DNA of 64,000 nt. Origin: Staphylococcus capitis subsp. capitis (GTDB lineage: Bacteria > Bacillota > Bacilli > Staphylococcales > Staphylococcaceae). Below are positions 37,895 to 48,882 of this stretch, piece after piece (position 1 is the stretch's first letter; every line of letters begins with the position of its first letter). The position numbers and the translations under genes are program-made. Under the pieces are notes generated by a model that had not been told where the DNA came from, made no database searches, and worked only from the letters and a program-made list of their open reading frames with translations. The DNA is taken from positions 1,736,001 to 1,800,000 of the forward strand of contig NZ_CP145263.1 of the NCBI RefSeq assembly GCF_040739495.1, in the 5' to 3' direction.

Positions 37895-39062
37895 TTACTC
37901 CAATAACAAAAATTTTGTTATTATGTTAGTTATTTTGTTCTTAATGGAATTTGCACGAGGCATGTACATACTTAGCTATATCAACTTCTTGCCTACAGTG
38001 ACGTCTATTGCAATCGCAATTACTTCATTCGCATTTTCTATACATTTTATAGCTGATGCGGCGACAAACTTTGTTATCGGATTTTTATTAAAGAAATTTG
38101 GTGCTAAAATTGTCTTAACTGCAGGCTTTTTACTCGCGTTTGTTAGTTTGTTTCTAGTCATCTGGTTCCCGGCATCACCATTCGTAATCATCTTTAGTTC
38201 GATTATGCTAGGAATAGCCGTTAGTCCTATTTGGGTTATCATGTTATCAAGTGTTGAAGAGAATAATCGTGGTAAACAAATGGGTTATGTATACTTCTCA
38301 TGGTTACTCGGTTTATTAGTCGGTATGGTCGTTATGAATTTATTAATCAAAGTGCATCCGACCCACTTTGCTTTCATGATGTCTCTTGTAGTTCTTATCG
38401 CATGGGTATTATATTACTTTGTTAATATACAATTGACGAACTATAATACGAAGCCTGTTTCTGAACAGCTTAAACAAATCGTGGATGTAACTAAACGACA
38501 TCTCGTACTGTTTCCTGGGATATTACTACAAGGTGCTGCAATTTCAGCGTTAGTGCCTATACTACCTAAATACGCTACAAAAGTAATCAAAGTTTCTACC
38601 GTTGAATACACCATTGCAATTATTATTGGTGGTATCGGTTGTGCATTTTCAATGTTATTTTTATCAAAAATTATTGATAATAACAGTCGTGGATTTATGT
38701 ACACCATCATCTTCGGTGGCTTCATACTATATACGTTATTAATTTTTGCTTTATCATTGGTAACAAATATTTACTTAGTTTGGGTAATCGGTCTATTTAT
38801 TGGATTAATGTATGGAATTCTTTTACCTGCGTGGAATACTTTTATGGCGGGTCATATTAATCCTGAAGAACAAGAGGAAACTTGGGGCGTATTTAATAGC
38901 GTTCAAGGTTTTGGATCTATGATTGGACCATTAGTTGGTGGATTAATCACTCAATTTACAAACAATTTAAATAATACATTTTACTTCTCAGCTATGATTT
39001 TCTTATCTTTAGCTGTATTTTATGGATATTACTTCATAAGCGGTAAACAAAAAAAGAAATAG
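37872..39062 (+). CDS. ltaA: Glycolipid flippase LtaA
   Basis: LtaA is an MFS protein that moves diglucosyl-diacylglycerol to the outer leaflet for LTA assembly. The 396-residue protein has 12 membrane helices with [14 protein letters not shown] in helix 1 and [16 protein letters not shown]. The frame is open upstream to 37824, but the ATG at 37872 ([15 protein letters not shown]) reproduces the known N-terminus and length of S. aureus LtaA. It overlaps ugtP, so translation is coupled. Confidence 0.96.
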   Translation: MQDSSLNNYSNNKNFVIMLVILFLMEFARGMYILSYINFLPTVTSIAIAITSFAFSIHFIADAATNFVIGFLLKKFGAKIVLTAGFLLAFVSLFLVIWFPASPFVIIFSSIMLGIAVSPIWVIMLSSVEENNRGKQMGYVYFSWLLGLLVGMVVMNLLIKVHPTHFAFMMSLVVLIAWVLYYFVNIQLTNYNTKPVSEQLKQIVDVTKRHLVLFPGILLQGAAISALVPILPKYATKVIKVSTVEYTIAIIIGGIGCAFSMLFLSKIIDNNSRGFMYTIIFGGFILYTLLIFALSLVTNIYLVWVIGLFIGLMYGILLPAWNTFMAGHINPEEQEETWGVFNSVQGFGSMIGPLVGGLITQFTNNLNNTFYFSAMIFLSLAVFYGYYFISGKQKKK

Positions 39063-39067
39063 ATTAT

Positions 39068-39108
39068 TCGAAGCCTATTGATGAATTTCATTGATAGGCT
39101 TTTATTCG
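39068..39108 (+). terminator. Terminator of ugtP-ltaA
   Basis: AAGCCTATTGATGAA and TTCATTGATAGGCTT pair with one mismatch and are followed by TTTAT. Confidence 0.85.
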
Positions 39109-39158
39109 ACCTAATGAGAAGCTAGATTTTCATATGTGATACATATAATATTCCGCTA

Positions 39159-39199
39159 CAAAAAAAGGATGAATCGACACCCCTGTACAATTCATCCAA
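39159..39199 (-). terminator. Terminator of the yjcG-like gene
   Basis: GGATGAATTG and GATTCATCC form a hairpin with TTTTTT on the minus strand, just below the yjcG stop codon. Confidence 0.75.
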
Positions 39200-39212
39200 T
39201 CATTTATATTAA

Positions 39213-39722
39213 TTAACCTAACTCAAATGTTTCCACTACTGTCCATTTATCGTCTGCTTCATTATATTGTAGTAAAGAAAGTTCATTAATTGTCTCTTTA
39301 TGGTCTACCCCTGCTAATTTTACTTGACCATAAATATCTTCAAATTCTTGACTTGAAAGCCCTTGTGCAATTGTAAAATGCGGAACAAATGGATGTTCAG
39401 CCTTACCATAAAATTCATCAGTATTGAATTTATCAAAAAGTTTTTCTAAAGAATCAGTTTTAGCTACTTTAAAGTAAATAACATTAGTTGTTGGAGCAAA
39501 ACTTGAAGCTTTTGTTGCATGAACATCCACCGGTTGAATGTCATTAATACGTTTTTTCACTTCTTCTTTAATAGAATCTAATTCATTATCATCAATTTCA
39601 AATTGAGATTTGATAGTAATATGAGGCATAATTTGTGCATAATGCGTATCATAACGTTTACGATAAGCATTTACCTCTTCTTGGAATGACTTAGACGGAA
39701 CTAATGCTAATCCTAGAATCAT
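39213..39722 (-). CDS. YjcG-like 2H phosphoesterase (2'-5' RNA ligase family)
   Basis: The 169-residue protein has two H-x-T motifs, PHITIKS (about residues 34-40) and PHFTIAQ (about 115-121), the catalytic pairs of the 2H phosphoesterase fold. The size and neighbourhood (esterase upstream) match Bacillus YjcG/YjcH. The substrate is unknown; RNA 2',3'-cyclic or 2'-5' ends are usual in the family. RBS AAGGAGG. Confidence 0.88.
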   Translation of the reverse strand: MILGLALVPSKSFQEEVNAYRKRYDTHYAQIMPHITIKSQFEIDDNELDSIKEEVKKRINDIQPVDVHATKASSFAPTTNVIYFKVAKTDSLEKLFDKFNTDEFYGKAEHPFVPHFTIAQGLSSQEFEDIYGQVKLAGVDHKETINELSLLQYNEADDKWTVVETFELG

Positions 39723-39881
39723 TTAAATTCCTCCTTTGTTTAACATATTTCCATTATATCAAAATTTTTTGAAAACCGTTACTTTTAAAGTGAAAACAAT
39801 TACATATCTGAAATTTCTACATTTAGTAAAATTTATATTTATAATCCCTTTATGATTAGAATACTAAAATAGGAAGAACAC

Positions 39882-40628
39882 TTAATCTGGTATGACATCA
39901 CTTAAAAAATATTCAAGAATTTCACCTAATAATGGCTTCCATGATTTCCAACTATGCCCGCCCTCAAACTCAGTGTAATAATAATCAATATCATAATCTC
40001 TAATAAGTCCAGCTAATTCTCGATTAGGCGTAAGGAAATTAGCACGTTTACCATTTGTAGGTAATGTGAAATCTTCCTCTTCTAAACCAATTGCATGCCA
40101 TAGTGTAAGTTGATTTCTATTATCACAATTAACTACTTTCTGTTTTACATTATCATCATACATTGGACTTAGCATTGCTGCCTGACTAAATATAGTTGGA
40201 TAAGTGAGCGCAGTCATTAAAGCGATACTACCAGCCAAACTATCTCCAATTAATAATCTAGCATTACCTACTTTATAAGTTGGAAAAGTAGAATCAATGA
40301 ACGGTAATATTTCCTTACCTATTGCTTGAACTGTCAAATGCGAGCGACTACCTGATGGATGAAACTCTTCTCGTCGTTTATCAACATCTTCATAATGAAA
40401 ACCAACGATAATTGCTCTTTGAATAGAATTATCCTTTCTCAATTGTTCATACGTACGTTGAATTCTACCGAATCTTAAGAAATCTAAACCATCAAAGCAT
40501 AAAATCACTTGATACTTAAACAACTCAGTATATTCTTCAGGTAAATAAATGGAGAGTGTCACATCCCTATCTAGAATGTCACTGTGTATTATTTTTTTAT
40601 TTATCTTTCCAGCGTTAAACTCTGTCAT
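39882..40628 (-). CDS. YjcH-like esterase (Esterase_D / Fes-type alpha/beta hydrolase)
   Basis: The 248-residue alpha/beta hydrolase has the nucleophile motif GDSLAGSIAL and a C-terminal EGGHSWKSW carrying the catalytic His. These are typical of the D-type esterases that include enterochelin esterase and S-formylglutathione hydrolase relatives. GAGGGGG stands 9 bases before ATG 40628; an earlier ATG at 40646 overlaps the RBS. It pairs with the YjcG-like gene. No iron-uptake genes adjoin it, so a siderophore role is not supported here. Confidence 0.82.
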   Translation of the reverse strand: MTEFNAGKINKKIIHSDILDRDVTLSIYLPEEYTELFKYQVILCFDGLDFLRFGRIQRTYEQLRKDNSIQRAIIVGFHYEDVDKRREEFHPSGSRSHLTVQAIGKEILPFIDSTFPTYKVGNARLLIGDSLAGSIALMTALTYPTIFSQAAMLSPMYDDNVKQKVVNCDNRNQLTLWHAIGLEEEDFTLPTNGKRANFLTPNRELAGLIRDYDIDYYYTEFEGGHSWKSWKPLLGEILEYFLSDVIPD

Positions 40629-40892
40629 ATGCGTATGCCCCCTCATAGTAGTATTATCATTGTATCAAGACTTACACTACATTTAAATTCTCTATAGTAA
40701 TTTTATGCATATACGTTAGTAGCATATTATTAATTTTAAAGATATAATAATCTTTCTTTATAAATTAAGTAAAAGCTTATTTATGCCGTCTTTGAGTATG
40801 ATTTATAAAGTATTTTCTCTTTTTTAAGATATAGTTTTAAGATATACTTATTAAGAATAAATAAAAGTATTACTATAGGAGGAAAGAGGTTT

Positions 40893-41984
40893 ATGTTAAA
40901 TAAAGTTTGGTTTAGAACCGGCATATTTATTATAATGCTGTTCATACTCATCAAACTATTTATGGAAGTACATGAAGTATTTACACCAATCGCGACGATT
41001 ATCGGCTCTGTATTCCTTCCATTCCTTATTAGTGGTTTTCTATTTTACATATGTTTACCTTTCCAAAATATTTTGGAAAGATGGGGATTTCCACGTTGGG
41101 CAAGTATTTTAACAATATTTATCGGGTTAATTGCAATTATTGCTATTGTAGTGTCATTCATCGCACCGATAATTATTTCAAACATCAATAATTTAATTAA
41201 GCAGACACCTGCTTTACAAAAAGAAGCTGAACATATTATTAATTTCTCTTTAAAACAAATGGATAAATTACCTGATGACGTGACGCATCGTATTAATAAG
41301 GCAGTTAAATCTGTAGGTGATGGTGCAACATCCGTTTTATCTAACTCAGTCACTTACATCACATCATTTATTTCAACAGTTTTCTTATTAATTATGGTAC
41401 CTTTCTTCTTAATTTATATGTTGAAGGATCATGAGAAATTTATTCCAGCTATAGGGAAATTTTTCAAAGGTGAACGTAAAGTATTCATCGTTGATTTATT
41501 AAAAGATTTAAACTTCACTTTAAAATCTTATATTCAAGGTCAAGTGACAGTTAGTGTGATTCTAGGTATTATTCTTTACATTGGCTATTCAATTATAGGA
41601 CTACCATACACACCATTACTTGTACTATTTGCAGGTGTAGCAAATTTAATTCCTTTCTTAGGCCCATGGCTTTCATTTACACCCGCGGCTATTTTAGGCA
41701 TCATTGAAGGTCCTACAACATTTATATGGGTTTGTGTAGTTACATTAATAGCACAACAACTTGAAGGAAATGTGATTACTCCTAATGTTATGGGTAAATC
41801 TTTAAGTATTCACCCTCTAACAATTATTGTTGTAATCTTAGCTGCAGGAGATTTAGGTGGCTTCACTTTAATTCTAATAGCTGTTCCTTTATATGCGGTA
41901 ATTAAAACGTTAGTTAGCAACATCTTTAAATATCGTCAAAGAATTATTGATAAAGCTAACAGTGACGTTAAAGATACGAAATAA
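40893..41984 (+). CDS. AI-2E family transporter
   Basis: The 363-residue protein has eight membrane segments in the AI-2E/PerM arrangement. An amphipathic region (about 105-155) follows helix 3, and helices 5-8 contain GLPYTPLLVLFAGVANLIPFLGPW and GNVITPNVMGKSLSIHPL. Family members include autoinducer-2 exporters and Na+/H+ antiporters, so the substrate is open. RBS AGGAGG. Confidence 0.88.
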   Translation: MLNKVWFRTGIFIIMLFILIKLFMEVHEVFTPIATIIGSVFLPFLISGFLFYICLPFQNILERWGFPRWASILTIFIGLIAIIAIVVSFIAPIIISNINNLIKQTPALQKEAEHIINFSLKQMDKLPDDVTHRINKAVKSVGDGATSVLSNSVTYITSFISTVFLLIMVPFFLIYMLKDHEKFIPAIGKFFKGERKVFIVDLLKDLNFTLKSYIQGQVTVSVILGIILYIGYSIIGLPYTPLLVLFAGVANLIPFLGPWLSFTPAAILGIIEGPTTFIWVCVVTLIAQQLEGNVITPNVMGKSLSIHPLTIIVVILAAGDLGGFTLILIAVPLYAVIKTLVSNIFKYRQRIIDKANSDVKDTK

Positions 41985-41993
41985 ACATTCTAA

Positions 41994-42030
41994 ACATCGC
42001 TTACTATTAACGAGTAAGCGATGTTTTTTT
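41994..42030 (+). terminator. Terminator of the AI-2E transporter gene
   Basis: ACATCGCTTACT and AGTAAGCGATGT form a perfect 12-bp stem followed by TTTTTTT. Confidence 0.93.
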
Positions 42031-42116
42031 ATTGAAAATGATTAAACTTACGAGTGCGATTGTACGAGCAATTAAAAGTTAAAAATCTCATGTTGATTTA
42101 TGGTTGAAAATAATAT

Positions 42117-42151
42117 AAAAAAGCGATTGAGCTTGTTACTCAACCGCTTCA
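42117..42151 (-). terminator. Terminator of fabI
   Basis: GAAGCGGTTGAGT and GCTCAATCGCTTT pair imperfectly and end in TTTTTT on the minus strand. Confidence 0.82.
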
Positions 42152-42165
42152 AATAATATAAATTG

Positions 42166-42936
42166 TTATTTAATTGCGTGGAATCCACTATCAACATGGA
42201 TATTTTCACCAGTTACACCACTTGATAAATCACTTAATAAGTACGCTGCTGTTTTACCTACTTCTTCTTGATCAACGTTTCGTTTTAATGGTGCACGTTC
42301 TTCAATCTCTTTAAGAATTGTATTAAAGCCTCCTACACCTTTCGCACTTAAAGTACGAATTGGACCTGCTGAAATGGCATTTACACGAATATTATCTTCG
42401 CCTAAATCAAGTGCTAAATATTTTACATTTGCTTCTAAGCTAGCTTTAGCAACACCCATGACGTTATAGTTTTGAACAGCAAACTCACCGCCAAGGTAAG
42501 TTGTTGCAACGATACTTCCACCTTCTGGCATAAGCTTTTTAGCTTCATGTGCAACAATAGTTAAAGAATAAGAACTAATATCTTGAGCAAGTAAGAAACC
42601 GTCACGTGAAGTTTCATTGAAACGGCCTCTTAAGTCTTCCATATTGGCAAATGCAATTGAATGATAAACTCCGTCAATATTTCCTACTTCTTCGCCAATT
42701 TTTGCGAATCCGTTAATAACATCTTCATCACTTTGTACATCAATTTGATATAAATAATGTTCAGATTGATTGAGTTGTTCTAATAATTTTTCTAATTCTT
42801 TACGGCTACGTTCTTTACGGTATGTAAATACTAACTTTGCACCTAATTTGTCCAATACTTTAGCTACACCAAATCCGATACTACGTTTGTTTGCAATACC
42901 CATGATGACATATGTTTTATTCTCTAAATTTAACAT
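42166..42936 (-). CDS. fabI: Enoyl-[acyl-carrier-protein] reductase
   Basis: FabI reduces trans-2-enoyl-ACP in the last step of each fatty-acid elongation cycle and is the triclosan target. The 256-residue protein is an SDR: GIANKRSIGFGVAKVL (residues 13-28) for the nucleotide, the catalytic Tyr-x6-Lys in YNVMGVAKASLE, and ISAGPIRTLSAKG near the substrate loop. It is monocistronic between two terminators, with a FapR operator about 95 bases upstream. Confidence 0.97.
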   Translation of the reverse strand: MLNLENKTYVIMGIANKRSIGFGVAKVLDKLGAKLVFTYRKERSRKELEKLLEQLNQSEHYLYQIDVQSDEDVINGFAKIGEEVGNIDGVYHSIAFANMEDLRGRFNETSRDGFLLAQDISSYSLTIVAHEAKKLMPEGGSIVATTYLGGEFAVQNYNVMGVAKASLEANVKYLALDLGEDNIRVNAISAGPIRTLSAKGVGGFNTILKEIEERAPLKRNVDQEEVGKTAAYLLSDLSSGVTGENIHVDSGFHAIK

Positions 42937-43031
42937 TACAGTATAACTCCTTAATAAAAAATCAATTCTTTTTTCAATGGTTATAAACTTGTTTCTTAAA
43001 TAACCCCTTTACCATAATTAGTTTAACACTT

Positions 43032-43048
43032 TTAGTACCTGATAATAA
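43032..43048. promoter_or_regulatory. FapR operator upstream of fabI
   Basis: TTAGTACCTGATAATAA differs at one position from the FapR consensus (TTAGTACCTGNTACTAA). It lies just downstream of a TAAAAT -10 on the minus strand, where binding would block fabI transcription until malonyl-CoA releases FapR. A weaker similar sequence lies at about 43107-43122. Confidence 0.78.
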
Positions 43049-43195
43049 AGTATTTTAGACCTTCATCATTATTCGAAACTTATGGATAATTTTTTGAAAA
43101 AACATTCTTACGAGTACTAAAAAATTCTAGAAGATTAACACACAAATTCAACACTTTTTAGAAACTCAATAGATTAATAAATACCTAATTAAAAA

Positions 43196-43243
43196 TTATG
43201 CCTACAACTGGATCGTTTTCAAACCCAATTATAGGCATTAATA
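43196..43243 (-). terminator. Terminator of cpaA
   Basis: Minus-strand arms ATGCCTATAATTGGGT and ATCCAGTTGTAGGCAT pair with a few mismatches and are followed by TTTTTAAT. Confidence 0.65.
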
Positions 43244-43292
43244 ATATATTTATTCTCTGACTTACTTTTTAAAGATCTTTGAAATCATAAAT

Positions 43293-45137
43293 CTAATAAT
43301 AGAATTCTAATTCTTGTTTAAGTTCATCAACATATTCTTTTGAACCAGTAACAATAAGACGGTCTTTATAACGAAGTTGAGTATCACCATGAGGAACGAT
43401 GGATTCATTATTACGTACTATTCGTACGAATATGATATCTCCGCCAAATGGGAAATTACGTAATTGCATATTTTCATAATGATGATTTAACATTTGAATT
43501 TCGTATAATGAAGTTTCTACATTGCTTAAAAGGTTTAACATATTTGGAGTTTCAATTAGACCTTTTAATAAAATTTTATTACTTAAATAATTACTAAACA
43601 CTTCAATACCTTGAGCTTTAATTTCCGCATCTTCATTGGAGCTCTCTAATCTACAAATAACACGATCGACTCCGTATTTCTTGGCCATTAATGCTACATT
43701 CCTATTAATTTCATCATCATTAGTTGCACACACCATAATGTCTCTTTCGAACAAACCTAAACGGGCTAATAAACTTTCTTCATAATCGGCAATTTCTACC
43801 ATTGTAATTTCGTCTGATAATTTCCTGCTATCACTTAAATCCTTACGATAATACAACGAAATGTTATACAACTGAGATGTTAAGTTTTGAGCAATCGGAA
43901 TAGTTAACTGATTCTTACCAATTAAACTCACTTCAATTCGACGATTAACCTCATTAGGTATTGGGAACATCTTTTTAAAAATAATAGGCACAAATACACA
44001 AGTAATCACGGCACTTAAAATTAATATACCTGATGTCTCTGCTGAAATCGTTTTAAGTTGTTCTGCGATTTTCGCTGCAGCAATAACTAAAGATAATGTA
44101 GAAGTTAATAAAAATGCTGAAGCAATCGTCGTTTTAGTATCAAACCAACGTTTTATAAATAAAACTGGGATAAGCTTCGATACTATAAAAGCTAAAATAA
44201 GCACTGGAATGATTAAGAGTAGAGATGGTTCTTTAATTAAAGAAGGTATATTTAAATCGACACCGACCATAATAAAGAATATTGGAATAAAGAACCCATA
44301 CCCAAATGAGTCCAATTTCTCCACCATTTCTTCATCTGGATTTAATAACGAAACAACAACACCAGCTAGGAATGCACCTAAAATATACTCAGCACCTACA
44401 CCTTCAGCAAGTGCTACTAATAAAATAATTAATGCAAAAACTGCACGGATTCCAATTTGAGTTGTTCCGTCCATTAACTTTTGTAAAAATGACATACGTT
44501 TAAATAGACCACCGATTATGTAGAAAATGATTGTAAATACGATTAGTATTCCCGTTAACCATATCGTACTGCCACCATGACCATTTATCGCTCCATAAAC
44601 AGTTAATAAAAGCATCGTTACTAAATCAGCTAAAACTGCTACTAAAAGTATAAATTGACCTATTGTTGTACGCATTATATTCATTTCTTTAAGCGTTGGT
44701 ACTACAACACCTAAAGAAATAGTTGAAATAATGATGACCATTAATAATACATCATCTACTAAACCTAGCCATTTGAAGGCGTAAGCCAAGATAATTGAGA
44801 TCAACATGATAAAACCAAATACAGTTAAAGCTAAGTTTAAATGACTTGGTAAATTCTTTTCTTGTTTATTCTTTCCTTGTCTGGAACGTGAATCTTTTTT
44901 AAATGCTTTAAAATCAATTTCTAATCCACTTAAAAACATTAGAAATATAAAGCCTAAGGTAGATAATATATTTAATACAGAATCTCTTTCAACTAGATTA
45001 AGGAAAGAATGACCAATGATAATTCCCATCAAAATTTCTGCCACTACCACAGGTAGAAAATTGATGTTAAGTCGGTTAACGATAATAGGAGTTAAAAATG
45101 CAGCAACAACTACAATAACTAAAGATAAAAACCCCAT
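43293..45137 (-). CDS. cpaA: CPA2-family cation/proton antiporter CpaA
   Basis: The 614-residue protein has about 12-13 membrane helices (1-390), an RCK/TrkA-N domain (about 400-520) and an RCK_C/TrkA-C domain (about 530-614). In S. aureus the antiporter next to fabI is CpaA, whose RCK_C domain binds c-di-AMP and controls K+ export. The identical gene order supports the same identity. It lies 8 bases below mgtE and is probably co-transcribed with it. Confidence 0.9.
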   Translation of the reverse strand: MGFLSLVIVVVAAFLTPIIVNRLNINFLPVVVAEILMGIIIGHSFLNLVERDSVLNILSTLGFIFLMFLSGLEIDFKAFKKDSRSRQGKNKQEKNLPSHLNLALTVFGFIMLISIILAYAFKWLGLVDDVLLMVIIISTISLGVVVPTLKEMNIMRTTIGQFILLVAVLADLVTMLLLTVYGAINGHGGSTIWLTGILIVFTIIFYIIGGLFKRMSFLQKLMDGTTQIGIRAVFALIILLVALAEGVGAEYILGAFLAGVVVSLLNPDEEMVEKLDSFGYGFFIPIFFIMVGVDLNIPSLIKEPSLLLIIPVLILAFIVSKLIPVLFIKRWFDTKTTIASAFLLTSTLSLVIAAAKIAEQLKTISAETSGILILSAVITCVFVPIIFKKMFPIPNEVNRRIEVSLIGKNQLTIPIAQNLTSQLYNISLYYRKDLSDSRKLSDEITMVEIADYEESLLARLGLFERDIMVCATNDDEINRNVALMAKKYGVDRVICRLESSNEDAEIKAQGIEVFSNYLSNKILLKGLIETPNMLNLLSNVETSLYEIQMLNHHYENMQLRNFPFGGDIIFVRIVRNNESIVPHGDTQLRYKDRLIVTGSKEYVDELKQELEFYY

Positions 45138-45145
45138 GAGACCTC

Positions 45146-46531
45146 CTAAGTTAAATATGACATAAATGACGTTGCTAAACCGAAGTAAATTAACATACTT
45201 ACAATATCATTTATAGTTGTAATGAAAGGACCACTTGCAACTGCTGGGTCAATTTTAAATTTATTCATGATTAATGGAATCATAGAACCCACTAATGTTC
45301 CGACAGTCATCGCACATGTCAGACTGCCACCTACTATTAGTGCTAATAAAGGTTGTCTATATATAACTACAATGATTAGGAATAGTACCACTGAACAAAC
45401 TAAACCAGATAAAAATCCACTACCAGCTTCTCTTAAAGCTAATTTAAATTTACTCTGTTCGTTAATTTCACCAGTAGAAATATTACGTACAGAAACGGCT
45501 AAGGATTGTGTACCTGAATTACCAGACATACCACTAATAATAGGGATAAATGCCGCTAATAAAGCGACTTGAGATAATGTATCTTCAAAACTGCCTAAAA
45601 TAGTGGCAGTAATCATTCCTAAGAAAGTTAAGACAATTAACCAAGGAAGTCGTTTGCTGGCTGTCTTGATAACTGAGTCACTTGTAGAGTCGATATCAGA
45701 CACACCGGCTAAACGAGAATAGTCTTCACTCGCCTCTTCATCCATTACATCTAAAATATCATCAATAGTAATGATACCTAATAAGTGAGTCTGATAATCA
45801 ACAACTGGTACCGCAATAAAATCATAATCTCTTATAACTTGAGCAACATCTTCTTGGTCATCAGCCACATTCACACTAATTACACGTTCACTCATGACAT
45901 CTTCGATATACGAATCATTTTCAGCTGTGATTAAATCTCTTAAAGAGAGGACCCCTACCAGTTGCCCCGCTTCATTTACAGCGAAGATAACATAAATCGT
46001 TTCAGCATCAGGTGCTTGTTCTTTGACATGCATCAATGCTTCTTTCACAGGTGTTGTAGTTTTTAATGAGATATATTCCGTTGTCATGATACCGCCAGCA
46101 GTATCTTCTTCATAATGTAATAAAGCCTTTATTTCATTAGCTTCATCTTTATCCATTAATGTTAGTAAACTAGCAACTTTTGGTTTTGACAGCTTATTTA
46201 AAATATCTACCGAATTATCATAAGACATTTCCTCTAAGACATGACTTGCATAATTGGCATTTATTTTATCGAATAGTTCTTCATAATCTTCATCATCAAT
46301 ATCTAATTGATCAAAGAAATTAGCAACTTCTTTTGGAGATAAGAACTCAAATATTTTTTGTCTATTATTTTCATCTGTGTCTTCAAAGTATTCACTTTGT
46401 TCGTAATTATGCATAGATAAAAATTCATCTCTAAATTGGTCGATGTCATTTTCATCTAATAATCTATTTAATAATTCTTCATCATAAACGTCTTCGCGCA
46501 CTTTATCTTTAATCTCTGTGTCGTTAGACAA
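45146..46531 (-). CDS. mgtE: Magnesium transporter MgtE
   Basis: The protein of about 461 residues has an N-terminal superhelical MgtE_N domain (about 20-135), a CBS pair (about 140-260) that senses cytosolic Mg2+, and a C-terminal channel of five helices. The channel includes ISGMSGNSGTQSLAVSVR and PFITTINDIVSMLIYF. The ideal GGAGGTG lies 6 bases before a TTG at 46531, which I take as the start. The more upstream TTG at 46546 overlaps the RBS. Confidence 0.93.
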   Translation of the reverse strand: MSNDTEIKDKVREDVYDEELLNRLLDENDIDQFRDEFLSMHNYEQSEYFEDTDENNRQKIFEFLSPKEVANFFDQLDIDDEDYEELFDKINANYASHVLEEMSYDNSVDILNKLSKPKVASLLTLMDKDEANEIKALLHYEEDTAGGIMTTEYISLKTTTPVKEALMHVKEQAPDAETIYVIFAVNEAGQLVGVLSLRDLITAENDSYIEDVMSERVISVNVADDQEDVAQVIRDYDFIAVPVVDYQTHLLGIITIDDILDVMDEEASEDYSRLAGVSDIDSTSDSVIKTASKRLPWLIVLTFLGMITATILGSFEDTLSQVALLAAFIPIISGMSGNSGTQSLAVSVRNISTGEINEQSKFKLALREAGSGFLSGLVCSVVLFLIIVVIYRQPLLALIVGGSLTCAMTVGTLVGSMIPLIMNKFKIDPAVASGPFITTINDIVSMLIYFGLATSFMSYLT

Positions 46532-46556
46532 TATACACACCTCCAAAGCATATTTA

Positions 46557-47411
46557 TTATAGCACGTTAAATAATTGAATTAATTGTTTGTAATCAATAT
46601 TTATTGATATTTTGTTATGATTTATAGGATGAACAAACTTAAGTGAACAACATTGTAAACTCTGTCCCTTAACTAAATGATGTACGCCACCATATAAATC
46701 ATCCCCTACTATAGGATGCCCCATAAATTGAAAATGCACTCTAATTTGATGTGTTCGTCCTGTATGAAGTTTTACTTTGCACAAACTCAAGGTATTATTT
46801 TGAACAATAGTATAATAACTTGTCTTGGCATATTTCCCTTTGTCCGAGACCTTTCTTGTAATAATACTATCGCTATCTCTAGCAATTGGTGCTTCTACAA
46901 CACCTTCAGGTTGAGTACGACCATAATCCAAACATATATATTCTTTTTCAAATTTTACTTTAGAAAATAAATGATGGATGTGTCCAAACTTAGCAAATAA
47001 GACCAGGCCTGATGTATTGCGGTCTAATCTAGTTACAATATGAGGGTTTGTCTGCACATCTTTATTCATTAAATAAGCTAATACTTGCTCTACTAAACTC
47101 TCATGTGGATGTTCTCTTGAAGGTGCACAATTTTGAGATTGGGGTTTATTGACGATAAGAATAAATTCATCTTCGAATACAATATCTAATGGTTTGGGAT
47201 AAGGTAACAAATTGGAACTGGGTTCCTCAATAGGCATGTGAACTTCAAATTGATCCCCAACAGTCATCTCTTTTCTAACTGTTACAGGATGCCCGTTTAC
47301 TAATAAAGCGCCATTATGTTTAATGGCGCTAATAGTCTTTTTAGAGTAATCATGTCTTTGTAAAAAAGATTTAACAGTTTCTGATTTCTTGATAACATAC
47401 TTGAAAATCAT
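46557..47411 (-). CDS. RluA/RluD-family pseudouridine synthase
   Basis: The 284-residue protein has an S4-like RNA-binding N-terminus (about 10-60) and a synthase domain with the catalytic Asp in [19 protein letters not shown]. The second conserved block is [24 protein letters not shown]. It probably modifies 23S rRNA, but the exact uridine cannot be predicted. It overlaps nadK by 4 bases in the operon UPF0738-relQ-nadK-rlu. Confidence 0.92.
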   Translation of the reverse strand: MIFKYVIKKSETVKSFLQRHDYSKKTISAIKHNGALLVNGHPVTVRKEMTVGDQFEVHMPIEEPSSNLLPYPKPLDIVFEDEFILIVNKPQSQNCAPSREHPHESLVEQVLAYLMNKDVQTNPHIVTRLDRNTSGLVLFAKFGHIHHLFSKVKFEKEYICLDYGRTQPEGVVEAPIARDSDSIITRKVSDKGKYAKTSYYTIVQNNTLSLCKVKLHTGRTHQIRVHFQFMGHPIVGDDLYGGVHHLVKGQSLQCCSLKFVHPINHNKISINIDYKQLIQLFNVL

Positions 47412-48217
47412 CTTTCATCATCACTTGAAATGAATGAATCATGAACTCTTTTCCAAAAAGGAAATGGTCGAAATCTAGCAAACCTTACTTTCTCATTTGC
47501 TACTCTAAATTGAATGGCATTTACATTTTTGTGTTTAATACTTACATGATCAATAGTTGTCCTAATCGTGTCATGATTAACAGGTGTAATCAAACATGTA
47601 TGATGTTTAGGTAAAACCAAAGGAGATCCTACAGTTCTAAACACTCTATTATTAATAGAAGCTATTTCAGCAATTTGCATTGCTTCTAAGGATGGATGTA
47701 TCAGCGCTCCACCTAAGGCTTTATTATAAGCGGTTGAACCAGACGGTGTTGATATACATAATCCATCTCCTCTAAATCGCTCAAAATGTTTACCACGTAT
47801 ATTAACGTCCACAACTAATGTTGAACCATTTTCAGTTTTCATTGTTGCTTCGTTCAAAGCAAGGTATCGTGTTTCGTATCCATTATCGTTGTACCTTACA
47901 ATTAATTCTAATAACGGATATTCAATCACTTGAAATTCAGTATTATTTATTTCAATGATTAACTTCTCAACTTCATGAGGTAACCAGTCTGCATAAAAAC
48001 CCAAGTGACCAGTATGAATCCCTACAAAGGCGACTTTAGATAACATATGACTATATTGATGAAACGCCTGTAGTAACGTACCATCACCACCAACAGATAT
48101 GACAATTTCAGGATTTTCACTATCCTCTACCATTTGAAAATCCTTCATATGATTAATCATTTTATGCTTTAATGCATTCGATTTCGAATCACCTTTAGCT
48201 AGGATTGTATAACGCAT
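47408..48217 (-). CDS. nadK: NAD kinase
   Basis: This enzyme phosphorylates NAD to NADP. The 269-residue protein has the [12 protein letters not shown] motif (about residues 43-54) and the substrate-binding blocks NEATMKTE and [25 protein letters not shown]. It lies between relQ and the pseudouridine synthase gene, with coupled translation to the latter. Confidence 0.96.
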   Translation of the reverse strand: MRYTILAKGDSKSNALKHKMINHMKDFQMVEDSENPEIVISVGGDGTLLQAFHQYSHMLSKVAFVGIHTGHLGFYADWLPHEVEKLIIEINNTEFQVIEYPLLELIVRYNDNGYETRYLALNEATMKTENGSTLVVDVNIRGKHFERFRGDGLCISTPSGSTAYNKALGGALIHPSLEAMQIAEIASINNRVFRTVGSPLVLPKHHTCLITPVNHDTIRTTIDHVSIKHKNVNAIQFRVANEKVRFARFRPFPFWKRVHDSFISSDDER

Positions 48218-48230
48218 TATCTACACCTCA

Positions 48231-48866
48231 TTAGTCATTTTCATGTTTCTTAGCACGTTTCTGAGTATAATATTTCTGTGCCTCTTGAATTTCGTCTTTT
48301 ATTTCAGACATTTCTTCATCTAATAAATAAGCTGCTTCTGCTGCTCTCTCCAAGCGATGTTGTATTTCATCAGGATAGTCTCCATCATATTTATAACGTA
48401 GAGTATGTTCTATTGTTGCCCAGAAATTCATAGCTAATGTTCTTATTTGAATCTCAGCTAGAATATGTTTCTGTCCATTTAACGTTTCAATTGGATATTC
48501 AATAATCACATGATATGAACGATAGCCACTTTCTTTCGTATTACGGATATAATCTCGTTCTTCTACGACTTTGAAATCTCTTCGTTGCCTTAATATATTA
48601 ACAACAATATCGATATCATCTACGAACTGGCACATCATTCTTAATCCAGCAATGTCATACATTTCTTCATGTAAGCGGTCGAACGGAATACCTCTTTTAT
48701 TAGCCTTATCGATAACACTTGAAATGGGTTTAACTCTTCCTGTTACAAACTCGATAGGTGACGTGTGTTCACCCACTTCATATTGTTTACGCAAACCTTT
48801 AAGTTTTACCTTTAATTCATCTACCGCTTGTTTATAAGGTGTTAAAAATTGATCCCACTGGTTCAT
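48231..48866 (-). CDS. relQ: Small alarmone synthetase RelQ
   Basis: RelQ (YjbM) makes (p)ppGpp without the hydrolase domain found in Rel. The 211-residue protein contains the synthetase fold: RVKPISSVIDKANKRG (about 45-60), DIAGLRMMCQFVDDI (about 71-85), ESGYRSYHVIIEYP and EIQIRTLAMNFWATIEH. The C-terminal helices (about 170-211) drive tetramerisation. It lies just upstream of nadK. Confidence 0.95.
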   Translation of the reverse strand: MNQWDQFLTPYKQAVDELKVKLKGLRKQYEVGEHTSPIEFVTGRVKPISSVIDKANKRGIPFDRLHEEMYDIAGLRMMCQFVDDIDIVVNILRQRRDFKVVEERDYIRNTKESGYRSYHVIIEYPIETLNGQKHILAEIQIRTLAMNFWATIEHTLRYKYDGDYPDEIQHRLERAAEAAYLLDEEMSEIKDEIQEAQKYYTQKRAKKHEND

Positions 48867-48882
48867 TTTGTTTCACTCCGCT

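Noticed and set aside
45222..45572. 116-codon plus-strand ORF within mgtE
   Set aside because: It is a shadow of the membrane-helix coding region of mgtE on the opposite strand, with no start signals.
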